Source: Ephemerocybe angulata | Lineage: Eukaryota > Basidiomycota > Agaricomycetes > Agaricales > Psathyrellaceae | NCBI GenBank assembly: GCA_013368325.1 | Contig: JAACJK010000228.1 | Coordinates: 62,001-126,000, forward strand | Direction: 5' to 3' | DNA length: 64,000 nt | Part shown: positions 23,708 to 34,171 of the stretch, piece after piece | How the letters are laid out: every line of letters starts with the position of its first letter | How positions within the stretch are numbered: position 1 is the stretch's first letter | The notes under the pieces: generated by a model | Database searches by the model: none | The model's input: only the letters and a program-made list of their open reading frames with translations | Told to the model about the DNA's origin: nothing | Made by a program: the position numbers and the translations under genes

Positions 23708-25348
23708 TCAATAATCGTTTACTCTATTGTCATCGTAGGAGAAAGCCGGAAATACGCGAATGGTGATCTCAGATTTCCTACCTGTCAATAAACGGTCCTG
23801 CAAGGTGGCTTCCGAGAGACGGACTTCGTTGGTGTACGAGACCGTCACCATGCATTGCGGGGCATATTGTCGTCTCTGCAAGTAAGAGAGCTCAAAACGA
23901 AGTGTGTGCTCGGAGCGTTGCATGTTAAGGAGCTCGAGGTGTGTGAGGGAAGGGAATTGAGGATGCGCCGCATGCTCTTCGTAATCAACGCCGATTGATC
24001 TGAAGGTGTAGCCGGTGACGGCCGCGCTGTCGAGGACAAGATGTCGAAGGGCTGATAACGGGGGGAGAGGGAGGTCGGCTGGGCCCTGACACTGTGTCGC
24101 GACTACTTTGCAGATCCGGAGGTATTCGAGGGAACCTCCGATCTTGGAGTCGATGATGAAAGCGCCGATCCGCTTGACAGTATTGATGCAATCTGGTCTC
24201 CAGATGTTGAGCTCGACCTCGAGTCTGAGCAATGACGGTGCTCGGATATACTCGAGAATATGCACGCTACCTCGTCTGAGATGAAGCGCCTCCAATCTCC
24301 CTAATACCAAAGGTGATATCTTCAATGATTCCGGGATGGGTTCGTCTTCTCCTCCAGTGAACGCATCGGTATGTTCGAAGTCGATCGTGAGGCTCTCGAG
24401 ATGAGAACAGTGCATCAGGAGATCTGCGATCTTGGTGCCACCCCAGTCCCAACCCAGCATTAACGATGTAAGCTGGTTGAGAGTCTTCACTGGTATGAGC
24501 AGCCTATGCTCCAAAGCGTCTTCGTCATGATAGAAGGCGGTGCTTCTTGAAGGGAGATACACCCGCAATGTTGTCACGGCTGGGAGCAACGCGAAAATAG
24601 AGCGTGTGGGGTCGACGGCATCATGCCATGTCTGGAGGTTGTTGTCGCGGAATAGGAGGGAAAAGGAACGAAGGTTCGACCAACGTGACGAGGCAAAGTT
24701 GGGCCCTGTCAAGGATTGCATCAGAGATGCCCAGTTTCTGAAGCACAATGTGCTAGAAACATGAAGAGAGAAATGATCAATGGGGGGTCCGTCGGAGAGT
24801 AGCTTCATAACGGTCGGGTGTGTGGCCTCGCATCGGACGTCTCCCCCGCCAATACATTGACAAGGCCACGCATTGGAGGGTCGAGTATAGCGGACAGTCT
24901 TGGGAAGCGATCCAGAGCGGGACATCCATGTACGGACTTTCTCCAATTCTTCTGAATGTGCGTAGTCGATCTCGGTTGCTCCGTACTTGAAGCAGAGACA
25001 AGGTGTCAGGACCACACCCTGCCAGAGTGTATGGGTGGCGAGAGCGGCAACGCGCCAGCTCTGGCAGACTGCCGACAAATTCGTCATCATCTCCCTATCA
25101 TCTTCGGCTAGTGTGTATGGCAGAGTGAACGAGAATATTTCGCTCAACAGCTCTTGAGGAATCCTTCTGACCGGCGAGAGAACAATGCGACACTTCTCCT
25201 TTTCGGCCTGAAGGACACTGATGATCTTCATCAGATCTTCGATCTGACCAGACAGCGTATGAGCGACTTCGACGAGGTGTAGGGCATCCAGATGGGTGGG
25301 TATGTCATTGGATGTAAGGAGAGAGACCAAAAGCGGGGGAAATGCCAT
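23708..25348 (-). CDS. F-box protein, agaricomycete type
   Basis: Single-exon gene of 546 residues. Residues about 20-50 are heptad-like (LVEVAHTLSGQIEDLMKIISVLQAEKEKC), a short coiled coil common before the F-box in this group. The F-box follows (RRIPQELLSEIFSFTLPYT...LSAVCQSWRVAALATHTLW, about 60-105). The rest has irregular leucine-rich repeats such as LNQLTSLMLGW, CSHLESLTIDF, LGRLEALHLRRG, LSALRHLVLDS and FPSLTHLELLNM. Such proteins act as substrate receptors of SCF ubiquitin ligases through Skp1. The lack of introns is unusual beside its neighbours but normal for this class. The partner substrate cannot be inferred. Confidence 0.87.
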   Translation of the reverse strand: MAFPPLLVSLLTSNDIPTHLDALHLVEVAHTLSGQIEDLMKIISVLQAEKEKCRIVLSPVRRIPQELLSEIFSFTLPYTLAEDDREMMTNLSAVCQSWRVAALATHTLWQGVVLTPCLCFKYGATEIDYAHSEELEKVRTWMSRSGSLPKTVRYTRPSNAWPCQCIGGGDVRCEATHPTVMKLLSDGPPIDHFSLHVSSTLCFRNWASLMQSLTGPNFASSRWSNLRSFSLLFRDNNLQTWHDAVDPTRSIFALLPAVTTLRVYLPSRSTAFYHDEDALEHRLLIPVKTLNQLTSLMLGWDWGGTKIADLLMHCSHLESLTIDFEHTDAFTGGEDEPIPESLKISPLVLGRLEALHLRRGSVHILEYIRAPSLLRLEVELNIWRPDCINTVKRIGAFIIDSKIGGSLEYLRICKVVATQCQGPADLPLPPLSALRHLVLDSAAVTGYTFRSIGVDYEEHAAHPQFPSLTHLELLNMQRSEHTLRFELSYLQRRQYAPQCMVTVSYTNEVRLSEATLQDRLLTGRKSEITIRVFPAFSYDDNRVNDY

Positions 25349-25824
25349 TCAGAGGTACAGGTTGAGATTGTAAGAGGTGAGTATCAGGAATGCTCATCAT
25401 GGGTCCCCAAATATATAACACACTTGCGTATTGAATGGTGAACCGCAAGAACCCGAAATGCCGACATAGCGACATTTTTGAATGTGCCTGTTATCCAAGG
25501 CGTCCCAGAACAGACTGCCAAACAACGAAGCGAATGGTTGGTTCCTGGGTGGGTGTGGGTGCGAGACGCTTACCAGCGCTTACCGCTGGTCGGTCCACTG
25601 TGACCCTTCACAATCGAGTGGTTAGATCACGAGAGGGAAGGCACATGTAATATGCCAAGGAAAGTCCGATACAACTGAATGCATGCTCGCCGTGGCGTGC
25701 ACAGCAAAACGTCGAACTCAATTGAGTGATTACGGAGGCTTTGGATAATCAAACACCGCACTTACTTCACCTTCCTGGACGGAGATACTAAATGGTTCAG
25801 CTTCATTCACAATAATAATCTTGT
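25349..25824. other. Intergenic, no gene seen
   Basis: Upstream of the F-box gene and downstream of copy 4. Nothing supported. Confidence 0.4.
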
Positions 25825-27106
25825 TCAATGATTGAACCTATTGGCATACAAGTATCTGGAGCTGCAGAAATGAGTGCAAAGAACGCCTGAGAATGCGGCA
25901 CGGTACTTACCTCCACACAAATGGCTCACCAATAGTTAGATATGTTCCTCGTTGGTCGCGAACCATTGTCCAGTCCATGACTTCAAATCTAGGACCTTTG
26001 AGAGCCTTCAAAGGGTTCATCGGGTCTGAAATTTAAGTGAGCCCGAGAGCGTATGATGAGAATCGGTAGTCACTGATAACCCCGACGTATACACCGAGTG
26101 CAGGACTAACCCCACTCTTATTCGGGTTCCGCCATTCTTCGAGGTAACCTACCGTTTATCGTCCTTCTTAGAACCCAACAGGATACATCCCCTATGTACC
26201 TGGGCCCAATCTCTGCAGCAGGATACAAAGTGAATTCCATAGGCGGGCCGTGCACGACTTTAATGAATAAGCTCTTGTCACACTGGCACCCATGATAAGG
26301 GCGTCGTGTGCAGTTCTGCAAGGCGAACGAAATGCCATATCTGAAAATCGATTTCGCGAAAGGAGCGACGGCATGCGATTTTGTCATCATACAAGTGAAG
26401 GCCGCTGAAGGTGCACAATTGCGTTGGTGATAATAAAATCCAATCAGAAACTCGAGTTCACACATAATGACCCACAAGACTCACTGTGAGACGCGGCCAG
26501 CACATGTCGGTAGGGCTCACAGGGTACTAGGTGTAATTTAACCCTGATGCCCCTATCGCCTCGGACCTTTGCGAACTCAAACGTGTACCCTAGATGATTT
26601 ACAGCGGCCCAGCTTCTGTCCTCAACCTTCGTCCAGGACCCATCCGCCAAGGCCCCGGATGCTCGATGGGAATTTCTGGAAATATAACGCTGACTTTGAG
26701 GCGTATCTCGAACTTGCCTGAACCCTTCATCTAACAGATATCTTTGTATTGGATAAAAACCTGTTATGGTCGAAGAAATGTCCAGCGGACTGCTGCTTGA
26801 AGGACACTTCAGGAAAAACCGAAGCACCGCTTTTCCATAGATCATGGCATTTTCGCCATCGATGAGAGAAAGAAAGGCATCTGGTCGAAGAATGTAGAGC
26901 CCAACAAATCGTTCAAAATTCCACGCACGCTTTGAGTAAGCATGATACCAAAAGCGCAGACGAGAGCCTAACAGCGATAGCCGAATAATGTCGAGCGCGT
27001 CCAAATGTCCTAAGAGGCGATATACTGCTCTATCTGGGGCTCGCAGTATAAAGGACTCAAGGATGCTCATATACTTGCAGCAGAAAGGGTCGTTTGTGGC
27101 CTCCAT
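25825..27106 (-). CDS. Nucleotidyltransferase-like family protein, copy 4 (signature eroded)
   Basis: Predicted 341 residues in four exons: 27106-26485, 26404-26153, 26025-25911, 25861-25825. The splice sites were guided by copy 3. SHTAFTCMMTKSHAVAPF aligns with HSTIVMNFITHDEAVAVF, and the last exons end GEPFVW...YLYANRFNH against IFEPEEW...WHIWH. The signature is degenerate: GK (91-92) replaces GS, and SPLDIS replaces SDLDIL, losing the first aspartate but keeping D109. The third intron (26026-26152) is 127 nt, longer than usual here, so a small extra exon cannot be excluded. An ATTTAAGGCGC sequence lies upstream of the ATG. Confidence 0.66.
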
Positions 27107-27840
27107 TGTATCTATGGGGGACTGATGCGATATCAGGAGGTTGAGACGCAGCGCCTTAAATATTCTGTTGAACGGACGTCAACAAGAATTGCATTGGACA
27201 CCGACCCGTAACTGGAAGAATAGTAGGATACCTACCTCTTGAAACATTTTAGGGGCAGACATTCTGACAACCTAACGCTACGAGTCGCGAGCACCCCCAA
27301 CTAACGCGCGGTGACGATCAGCGCTAATTCCTACGCGCTTAATTCGGCCTTACAGCACGTGATGAGAATAAGCAACAGGTCACGCCGCCCGCTCCCTCAA
27401 CTCTCCGAGTATCCACTTGGGACCAGGCCATTCACCCACATCCATACTCCACATCACCTCCCGTCCAAACACTGTGGCACGCCTCACATTTCACCTTTGC
27501 GCTTGAGTGGCGAAGGCTAACCTGGACCTGTTAACGGGAACGAAATCATAGACGTGTATCGTGGTGTCAAGCAGTGGACCATCGTATGCATATCGTGGGG
27601 CTAAGCATGGACCATCATATGCATATCGTGGCGCTAAACATGGACCATCGTATAGATCTCCGCAACTACCGTCAGCCGATCTGGAGTTCGACCGAGGTTA
27701 CTGCGTGTTCGTATAAAGAGCGCCCAGCACAATGGGGATTGGGTTCTTCATGAACTCCTCTAGTAAGCCATCCCTGCCGAAGACGTGAATCAAGACTGCT
27801 CACCTTCTGAAACGTTCTAGATCTGGTAGTTCAGCGCGCT
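27107..27840. other. Region between copy 4 and the Helitron ORF
   Basis: No gene supported. It includes the 33-bp tandem repeat listed separately and a TATAAAGAGCGCCCAGC sequence near 27714-27730, a candidate promoter for the Helitron ORF. A Helitron 5' end (TC after a host A) must lie here if the element is complete, but I could not pick it out. Confidence 0.4.
27552..27660. repeat. 33-bp tandem repeat, about 3 copies
   Basis: Full copies at 27575-27607 and 27608-27640 (starting TGGACCATC, containing GCATATCGTGG). A partial copy follows to 27660 and a diverged partial one lies upstream. It sits about 200 bp upstream of the Helitron ORF and could be part of the element's subterminal region. 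Confidence 0.85.
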
Positions 27841-30800
27841 ATGCTTAGCACAGATACCCCGGCTCTCACTATGCAGAGCTATCTCATTCGCCCAGACGAA
27901 TGGTGTCGAGATTACGACTTCCACGGAATTATACAACAACTTGTAGCGAACGATGTGAGACTAACGGACCCTACATTCCTTGTGATTGGGCTACAGCTCA
28001 AGGATCTGGTCAAGCACTTTCAGTATCTGCAGGCCGACGATCTGAGAATGCTCGCTCGCTTTCATGAAGTTCATTGCACTCCTCGAACGAGAGTCCAGGA
28101 AGTACTCGGGTCTATAGCCGCTCACGAGTGCAACGCGCGCTGCGGGTCAATGCTGGTTGCTTTTAGACTGAGGGAGGACCCACGGCGACTCAAACCTTGG
28201 CAGCCACTGACTGCGGTATTCGACTGGTCTCATGGATGGTGCTCTGATGCTGTACCTCAGACTTCCTTACCCAACACCGGAGCTGTAGAACACACATTTA
28301 CCGGTCGTCAGGACGTATCAAAGGCGACGTGTACACGGCTCAACGTCACTGTATCCGCCACAGAGTCGGGCGAGACGAGCAGGTTCGCAGAGAGCGGAAT
28401 CGAACCATGCCGCACCCATCTCAGGACTTCAGGTGAATCAACAGACCATCGGAAACGCAAGCGTCCGATTTCTAGCGTTATAGCTCCGACCTTCGAACAC
28501 CTCAGGCCACTCACAGAGAACCAGCTGTCGCGCATCACACAGGAATGGCAAGAACAAATGGACCCCAATTGTTTCGTTCGTAGAGCATGTGCCTCATGCA
28601 GCTCATTGGGACCATCAAAAGAGCTAATCCGAGCTAACTCAGAGAAGCTGGACTTATGCCTGCTACGGAACGATGCTCTGCCCCCTAATGTGCTACCGAC
28701 TAACTACAACTTCTTGGCCTACGATCGTGCCATTCTAGAGCCCACTGCACTGGAGAACAGAACTCGAAAAGGATGGATGCTACTGTGCAAAGCCTGTCAT
28801 GGCGATCTCAGCAAGGGACGTATGCCGAAGTTCGCTCTCGCAAACTGGCTCTACTACGGAAGAGACAGGCTTCCAGACGACGTGCGCAGGGCTTTCAACC
28901 TGATTTCGATATTTGAGAAGGCTCTAATCTGTCGCGTTCGCACGAACAGTCTCCTCTGTCGCTTCACAGGCGTTGAGGACGATTCCTCCGAGAACCACTT
29001 CATTCACGGCAGACGGCACATCAAGGGGAATATTATGTCCACCCCACTAGACGTCATCAGGGTTAATAGCATTCTGCCACCATCACCTTCCGACATCGCC
29101 GACACGATATGTGCACTCATTGTCTCAGTCAATCCGCCCACTAAACGAACAATTGAAACCCTCAAACCTGTGCTAGTGCGAAAGTCGAGGATCAAGTTAC
29201 TGATCGATTTTCTGGTCCAGAACAATCCAAATTACCGCCGCTGCGAGTCCTTCAAAGGTTTCAGCGCCGAGTACCTGAATAGTTTGTTCACCGGACCCGA
29301 GGATGTCGGCGTCCCAGCATCCGTGAACATTGGTCACGTTCCTATCAACGCTGCTGTCGATTCGCTGACAGAGGATTACACTGGTCGACTAGATGGACTG
29401 GAGGGTCTCTTCATGGAGAACGTGTCTTACACCACTGGCGACCACTCTGCTCAAAGTTATCGGGAAATGACCTTGAAGGCGTTGCAGAGATGCAGAGATG
29501 GGAGGCCATTTCTGCAGGCCAGGGCTGGTTCCACTCCTGTTCCGGATATTAACAATCCCGCTTGGCTTAGCTGGGCACACCCAGACGCAGACCCTTTTGG
29601 TATAGGCGGCTTCCATGACCCCCGACGAAGTAGAACAATCGGAATAGAGCAACAACTCAAACACCTTCTCAACGTTCAAGATCCGTTCTTCGAGAACGAC
29701 CCCGTACTGGCCTTCGATATATACAATATCATTCGGAAAGCATCTGTCAACTCGTCGATGTTGTTCTCTGTGCCGTTCTCCGCCTTCGGAAGAGTCGCAA
29801 CTCAAATCGCATCACTGGATATGCTACATATCGCTGCCTTACGAGAACGCTACCAACGAAACCCGAACTACGCACCTACAGCGGAGGATGAACTCGCTAT
29901 AACACGAGTTATGGCCTCAATAGCCCCTCTGGCTCGCAATATACCTGGTACTGTTTCCCAAAAAATCAAGATGCGGAATGAAATACGTGCCCTAATCAGT
30001 CAGAAAGGCTCTCCAACCCTCTTCGTCACCATAAATCCATCTGACTATCACCATCCTATAGTTAGCGTTCTTGCTAGCCGGGCCATCAACTCTGACCAGG
30101 TTGAAAGGCTGCAGAATCTCACGTCGTCTGACAGGGCAAAACTGGCCTTGAAACATCCAGTGGCATGCGCTCAGTTCTTTGACACTGTTATGAGAAACTT
30201 TATAGCAATCGTGCTCGGATGCAAAAGGAAGAAGAAAACCCCCGGTATTTTTGGCCACTGCGACAGCTATTACGGGACGGTGGAGACACAAGGAAGGGGG
30301 AGTTTGCACTGCCATATGCTGGTGTGGCTTCGAGACCATTTGCCGCCTGAGAAACTGGCGAAGCGTCTCGTCGAATCGGAAGAGTATCGAGCGGCCCTGA
30401 CGATATGGATTGACTCCATCATGGAATCTGGGTTTGTAGGGGCTAGAGATAACGAAAACCACGAGCATACTGAAACCAGCGATGCGAGAATACAAGGACT
30501 AGAGCCCCATCCCGCATGTGCACGCGAACCAAAGATAGCAGAACTGCCTCAAGACCAGTTTCGCTTGGAGATGAGAGAATATGTGGACGAACTTCTACGG
30601 AGGTTCAATTGGCATGTTCATACTGGTACTTGCTGGAAGTACCTGAAGCCTGGCGAAGCGCGAGCTCCAGAGAACTGCCGTTTCGGCATGGACGGTAGCA
30701 TCCACCCTTCAACAACTATCGACGGTTCAGACGGGACGGTTAGAGTACGACGACGCCACCCACGAATGACTACTTATAATCCCACAATCACTTTCCTCCT

Positions 30801-33800
30801 CAAATGCAACACTGATATAAAATTTATAGGCTCAGGGGCCGATGCAAAGGCCTTCATGTACTATGTCACAGACTACATCACGAAAGCACCGTTATCCATG
30901 CATGCGGGTCTCACTGCATTATCCTATGCAATTCAACAAGCAGAAAGTCGAGGAGTGCTACAGAACCACCCTGCAGATGTATCTAGCGCTCGCAGAGCCA
31001 CCACAATTGCTGTCAACAGTATGCTCGGTAGACAAGAGATATCCCACCCACAGGTGATGAGCTACATCCTCGGAGGCGGTGAGCATTACACAAATGAATC
31101 CTTCCAAGCAATCAATTGGGCCGAGATTATTCGCTATGTCATGAAGGCATTTCCTCTTCAGCAAGACCCACTACAGCCAGTGACTACCAGCGAAGATGTG
31201 ATTAACCCGCAAGAATGCAATGAAGACGTGCAGTTAGCAATATCCAACATCGGCACCAACTTGAGCGCTTCCAGTCATTTACTCGACTACATATTCCGAC
31301 CAGCAATCGAACCTTATGACCTAATGGGACTATACAGGTTCATAGCATCCACTAGACGAACGAGTCTTACGAGCAGGGGGGCGGCAGAAATGAACGTACT
31401 TCCGGAAAATCGCATTGTGCGATTCTCATCCGAAGAACATCCGCAGTTCTACACGCACACGCTCGTTCTGAGAAGGAACCACGCCATACCTGTACTGCTG
31501 GGACCAAAGATAGCACGGAACGATGGCACCGAGCAGGAACGCGATGTCTGGGGTCGAGACATGTGTATCCTATTTCGTCCTTGGCGCAATCCGTTGGATC
31601 TAAAAGACCCTGATAATACTTGGTATGATGCCGCGATTACCGCCCTTGCCTCACTGAACACACGCGACAAAGATATAGCGAGTAATATGACGCTTATCTC
31701 TGAAGGTAAACAAGCTCGAGATGAGAGGCCGCGAAATCGGCGAAAGGCACACGACCACGCCCCGGATATGACGGACATTCCAGACCTAGAAGCGACCACG
31801 GTCACTGATACCACCAATGCTTATGCGCTCGAACCACCGAACTATTCCAACGCACAAGAACAAATCCACACATCCCTCTATCTGAATGACATGCTGGGCC
31901 AAGACCGTCTCTCTGCCATCCAAGCTTGCTATGCCACACTCACTGAACCTGACGAACGGGCTGAAAGGACCGATCACGCAAAACAAACTCACCAGGACGA
32001 TGACCATGAGCAAGGTGATATCGATTCAATAGCCTTGCAAAAAAAATTCATGGCGAAAGCGAAGCGCAGGAGTGCAGCAGCCGTCGACGACCCGAATAAC
32101 ATGATCAGTGATGGTAATGATAGACGCTCAACCCATGATGACATCACTCCTCAGGCCGATATCACAAGGCTCAACGACACCCAGGTATTACATGTGCGGC
32201 AAAGGATGAAGAGACAGCTCCACCAAGCTTACAGCCTCTCAGACGCGCGGAATATATCTTCGAATGCGGAACAGATGCGAGCCTTTGTGACAGTGGCTGA
32301 GCACATCATCGAAGGAGGCCCACAACTAATCATGTATATCGGAGGACAAGGGGGTACAGGAAAGTCATACCTCATAGCAGCCATAGTTGAGCTTTTCGAG
32401 ATACTGGGCAGAGGAAACGAGGTCCGACTTGGTGCATTTACAGGAATAGCGGCATCATTGATAGGAGGTAACACTTTGCACTCACTACTATCGGTAGGAA
32501 TGGGCAAGAGTAAACTCATAACGACGGCAAAACGACTGGTATCTGAGTGGGAAGGGGTGCGATACTTTATCATAGATGAGATATCAATGCTAAGTGCCCA
32601 GTTTCTCGCGACCTTGTCTGCTAAGCTGAAAACCGCCAGAGGAGATAACCCGAGCCAGAGTCAGAGAATGTACGGAGGCATGAACATGATATTTCTCGGT
32701 GACTTCTTCCAACTATCCCCACCAACACAATCCAGTCTATTCTCTTACAGACTCGTGAGGAATCCTTCCTTTCTTGAGGCGAGAAACAACAGTGGAATAG
32801 ACGCAGTAGCCGGTGCTTACCTGTGGAGACAGGTCAGGGAAGTAATCCTCCTCAAGCGGTCGATACGACAGGATGGAGACTTCCTGATGGCTGAGCTCCT
32901 AGAAAAGATACGAAACCGAAAGTGCGTTGGCCAGAACAACCAGCCAATAGAAATCAAGGGACTATCCATCCTAGAACACTTGCGACGAAGAGACCTAGCA
33001 TACGTAGCATCAACAACCCCCGAGGTACTGACGGAATTTAGGGATGCACCAATCATAGTGGGCAACAAAGACATCAGAGACTCACTGAATACCACGCTGC
33101 TGGTGGCCCATGCGAGAAGGATGTCGGCCATACCCGTCGTATACTTCTCCAGAGATTCCATAAAGGGCCAAAAATTGAAGGGAAACGCGGCGAAAGGGCT
33201 TTGGAACCTTCCATCTAGGCCCACCAAGGATTCCCTGGGACAACTTCCTATGTTCGTTGGGATGAAAGTTATGGTCACGGAGAACGTATCAGTCAAATTC
33301 AAAGTGGTAAACGGGTCAGAGGGTAACATTACCGATATACGATACTCCACGGATGCTGGTGGACGTCGGTTCGCCGATGTTGTGTATGTCAAATTACACA
33401 GCAAGGGCCAGCTCGTCCAGGCACCAGGATTGGATCCAGGCATTGTGCCGATATTCCCCACAAGCGTTTCCATCGCCTTCAACGTTCGCATTGGGGACAC
33501 CACAGCCAAATCGTTCTCTAGACTCCAGGTCCCGCTCATACCTGCCTACTCATACACGGACTACAAAAGTCAAGGTCGGACGCTCACCCACGCGATAATC
33601 GATATCGCCTCTTCCCAAGGCCAAGGTGTATACGTAATGCTATCCCGAGTGAAGACTCTAAGAGGGTTGTTGATCTTGAGATGGTTCTCTCAGAATAAGA
33701 TACTGCAAGAGATGACAGGTGAACTCAGGGAGGAGGTAGACCGACTGAGCTCACTGAACCTCGACAGTGCTCAGCGTTTCTATGAGAGCCATCCGCTAGA

Positions 33801-33879
33801 AGCAAAACGCGCAGAGGACTTGCATATCAAATCCCTGGAGGTTCGGTCCTCGTTGGCGGAATCTCACAACGATGTATAG
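27841..33879 (+). CDS. Helitron Rep-helicase (rolling-circle transposase)
   Basis: Intronless 2012-residue protein that is apparently intact. Domains in order: an N-terminal region shared with the ORF at 8479; Cys-rich CASC...CKAC with MPKFALANWLYYG (the Helitron-associated DUF6570-like segment, about 250-370); and a Helitron-like N/Rep region with the HUH motif H823-C-H825 in GSLHCHMLVW. The tyrosine motif is MYYVTDYITK (Y1008 and Y1012 as the likely nucleophile pair). A Pif1-type SF1 helicase follows with Walker A GGQGGTGKS (1501-1509), Walker B IIDE (D1579), MIFLGDFFQLSPP, and C-terminal YKSQGRTL and VMLSRVK motifs. All catalytic residues expected for rolling-circle transposition are present, so this copy could be autonomous. 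It was most likely transposed recently enough to avoid stops. Confidence 0.93.
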   Translation: MLSTDTPALTMQSYLIRPDEWCRDYDFHGIIQQLVANDVRLTDPTFLVIGLQLKDLVKHFQYLQADDLRMLARFHEVHCTPRTRVQEVLGSIAAHECNARCGSMLVAFRLREDPRRLKPWQPLTAVFDWSHGWCSDAVPQTSLPNTGAVEHTFTGRQDVSKATCTRLNVTVSATESGETSRFAESGIEPCRTHLRTSGESTDHRKRKRPISSVIAPTFEHLRPLTENQLSRITQEWQEQMDPNCFVRRACASCSSLGPSKELIRANSEKLDLCLLRNDALPPNVLPTNYNFLAYDRAILEPTALENRTRKGWMLLCKACHGDLSKGRMPKFALANWLYYGRDRLPDDVRRAFNLISIFEKALICRVRTNSLLCRFTGVEDDSSENHFIHGRRHIKGNIMSTPLDVIRVNSILPPSPSDIADTICALIVSVNPPTKRTIETLKPVLVRKSRIKLLIDFLVQNNPNYRRCESFKGFSAEYLNSLFTGPEDVGVPASVNIGHVPINAAVDSLTEDYTGRLDGLEGLFMENVSYTTGDHSAQSYREMTLKALQRCRDGRPFLQARAGSTPVPDINNPAWLSWAHPDADPFGIGGFHDPRRSRTIGIEQQLKHLLNVQDPFFENDPVLAFDIYNIIRKASVNSSMLFSVPFSAFGRVATQIASLDMLHIAALRERYQRNPNYAPTAEDELAITRVMASIAPLARNIPGTVSQKIKMRNEIRALISQKGSPTLFVTINPSDYHHPIVSVLASRAINSDQVERLQNLTSSDRAKLALKHPVACAQFFDTVMRNFIAIVLGCKRKKKTPGIFGHCDSYYGTVETQGRGSLHCHMLVWLRDHLPPEKLAKRLVESEEYRAALTIWIDSIMESGFVGARDNENHEHTETSDARIQGLEPHPACAREPKIAELPQDQFRLEMREYVDELLRRFNWHVHTGTCWKYLKPGEARAPENCRFGMDGSIHPSTTIDGSDGTVRVRRRHPRMTTYNPTITFLLKCNTDIKFIGSGADAKAFMYYVTDYITKAPLSMHAGLTALSYAIQQAESRGVLQNHPADVSSARRATTIAVNSMLGRQEISHPQVMSYILGGGEHYTNESFQAINWAEIIRYVMKAFPLQQDPLQPVTTSEDVINPQECNEDVQLAISNIGTNLSASSHLLDYIFRPAIEPYDLMGLYRFIASTRRTSLTSRGAAEMNVLPENRIVRFSSEEHPQFYTHTLVLRRNHAIPVLLGPKIARNDGTEQERDVWGRDMCILFRPWRNPLDLKDPDNTWYDAAITALASLNTRDKDIASNMTLISEGKQARDERPRNRRKAHDHAPDMTDIPDLEATTVTDTTNAYALEPPNYSNAQEQIHTSLYLNDMLGQDRLSAIQACYATLTEPDERAERTDHAKQTHQDDDHEQGDIDSIALQKKFMAKAKRRSAAAVDDPNNMISDGNDRRSTHDDITPQADITRLNDTQVLHVRQRMKRQLHQAYSLSDARNISSNAEQMRAFVTVAEHIIEGGPQLIMYIGGQGGTGKSYLIAAIVELFEILGRGNEVRLGAFTGIAASLIGGNTLHSLLSVGMGKSKLITTAKRLVSEWEGVRYFIIDEISMLSAQFLATLSAKLKTARGDNPSQSQRMYGGMNMIFLGDFFQLSPPTQSSLFSYRLVRNPSFLEARNNSGIDAVAGAYLWRQVREVILLKRSIRQDGDFLMAELLEKIRNRKCVGQNNQPIEIKGLSILEHLRRRDLAYVASTTPEVLTEFRDAPIIVGNKDIRDSLNTTLLVAHARRMSAIPVVYFSRDSIKGQKLKGNAAKGLWNLPSRPTKDSLGQLPMFVGMKVMVTENVSVKFKVVNGSEGNITDIRYSTDAGGRRFADVVYVKLHSKGQLVQAPGLDPGIVPIFPTSVSIAFNVRIGDTTAKSFSRLQVPLIPAYSYTDYKSQGRTLTHAIIDIASSQGQGVYVMLSRVKTLRGLLILRWFSQNKILQEMTGELREEVDRLSSLNLDSAQRFYESHPLEAKRAEDLHIKSLEVRSSLAESHNDV

Positions 33880-33940
33880 ATAACAGGCGATGGCCGTTGT
33901 GGTGCGAATGAAATGGGTTTTTTCTTTCTTTTTTTTTGTC

Positions 33941-33970
33941 AGACGGACAAGCGGACTAGCCGGACCGTCT
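33941..33970. other. Stem-loop downstream of the Helitron ORF
   Basis: AGACGG (33941-33946) pairs with CCGTCT (33965-33970), and an inner CGG/CCG pair lies inside the loop. A GC-rich hairpin near the 3' end is characteristic of Helitrons, and a T-rich run (33917-33938) precedes it. No CTRR terminus follows at the usual distance, so it could also be a transcription-termination hairpin. Confidence 0.45.
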
Positions 33971-34171
33971 ATCTCCATATGGTGGACCACTTCCTAATCG
34001 GGTAAGGGTTGTTTTTTCCAAGCCAAAAATTTGCTCGAAACGCGATAAAACCTTTCCACTTACAGTGTCCAGGAATAGACCTAAGGCTTCGACTCGCACC
34101 AGTCATTATTCTGAGTAGCGAAGGAGGTTACATAGGACATAGGTTGGGCAGGCTAACATTTGCTTCAACTT

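Larger units (their letters stand above)
27541..33970 (+). mobile_element. Helitron element, boundaries not resolved
   Basis: The coding region is unambiguous. The limits given are only an envelope from the upstream repeats to a hairpin downstream of the stop codon. I did not find a convincing 5'-TC and 3'-CTRR pair, so the true ends may lie outside. Confidence 0.5.
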
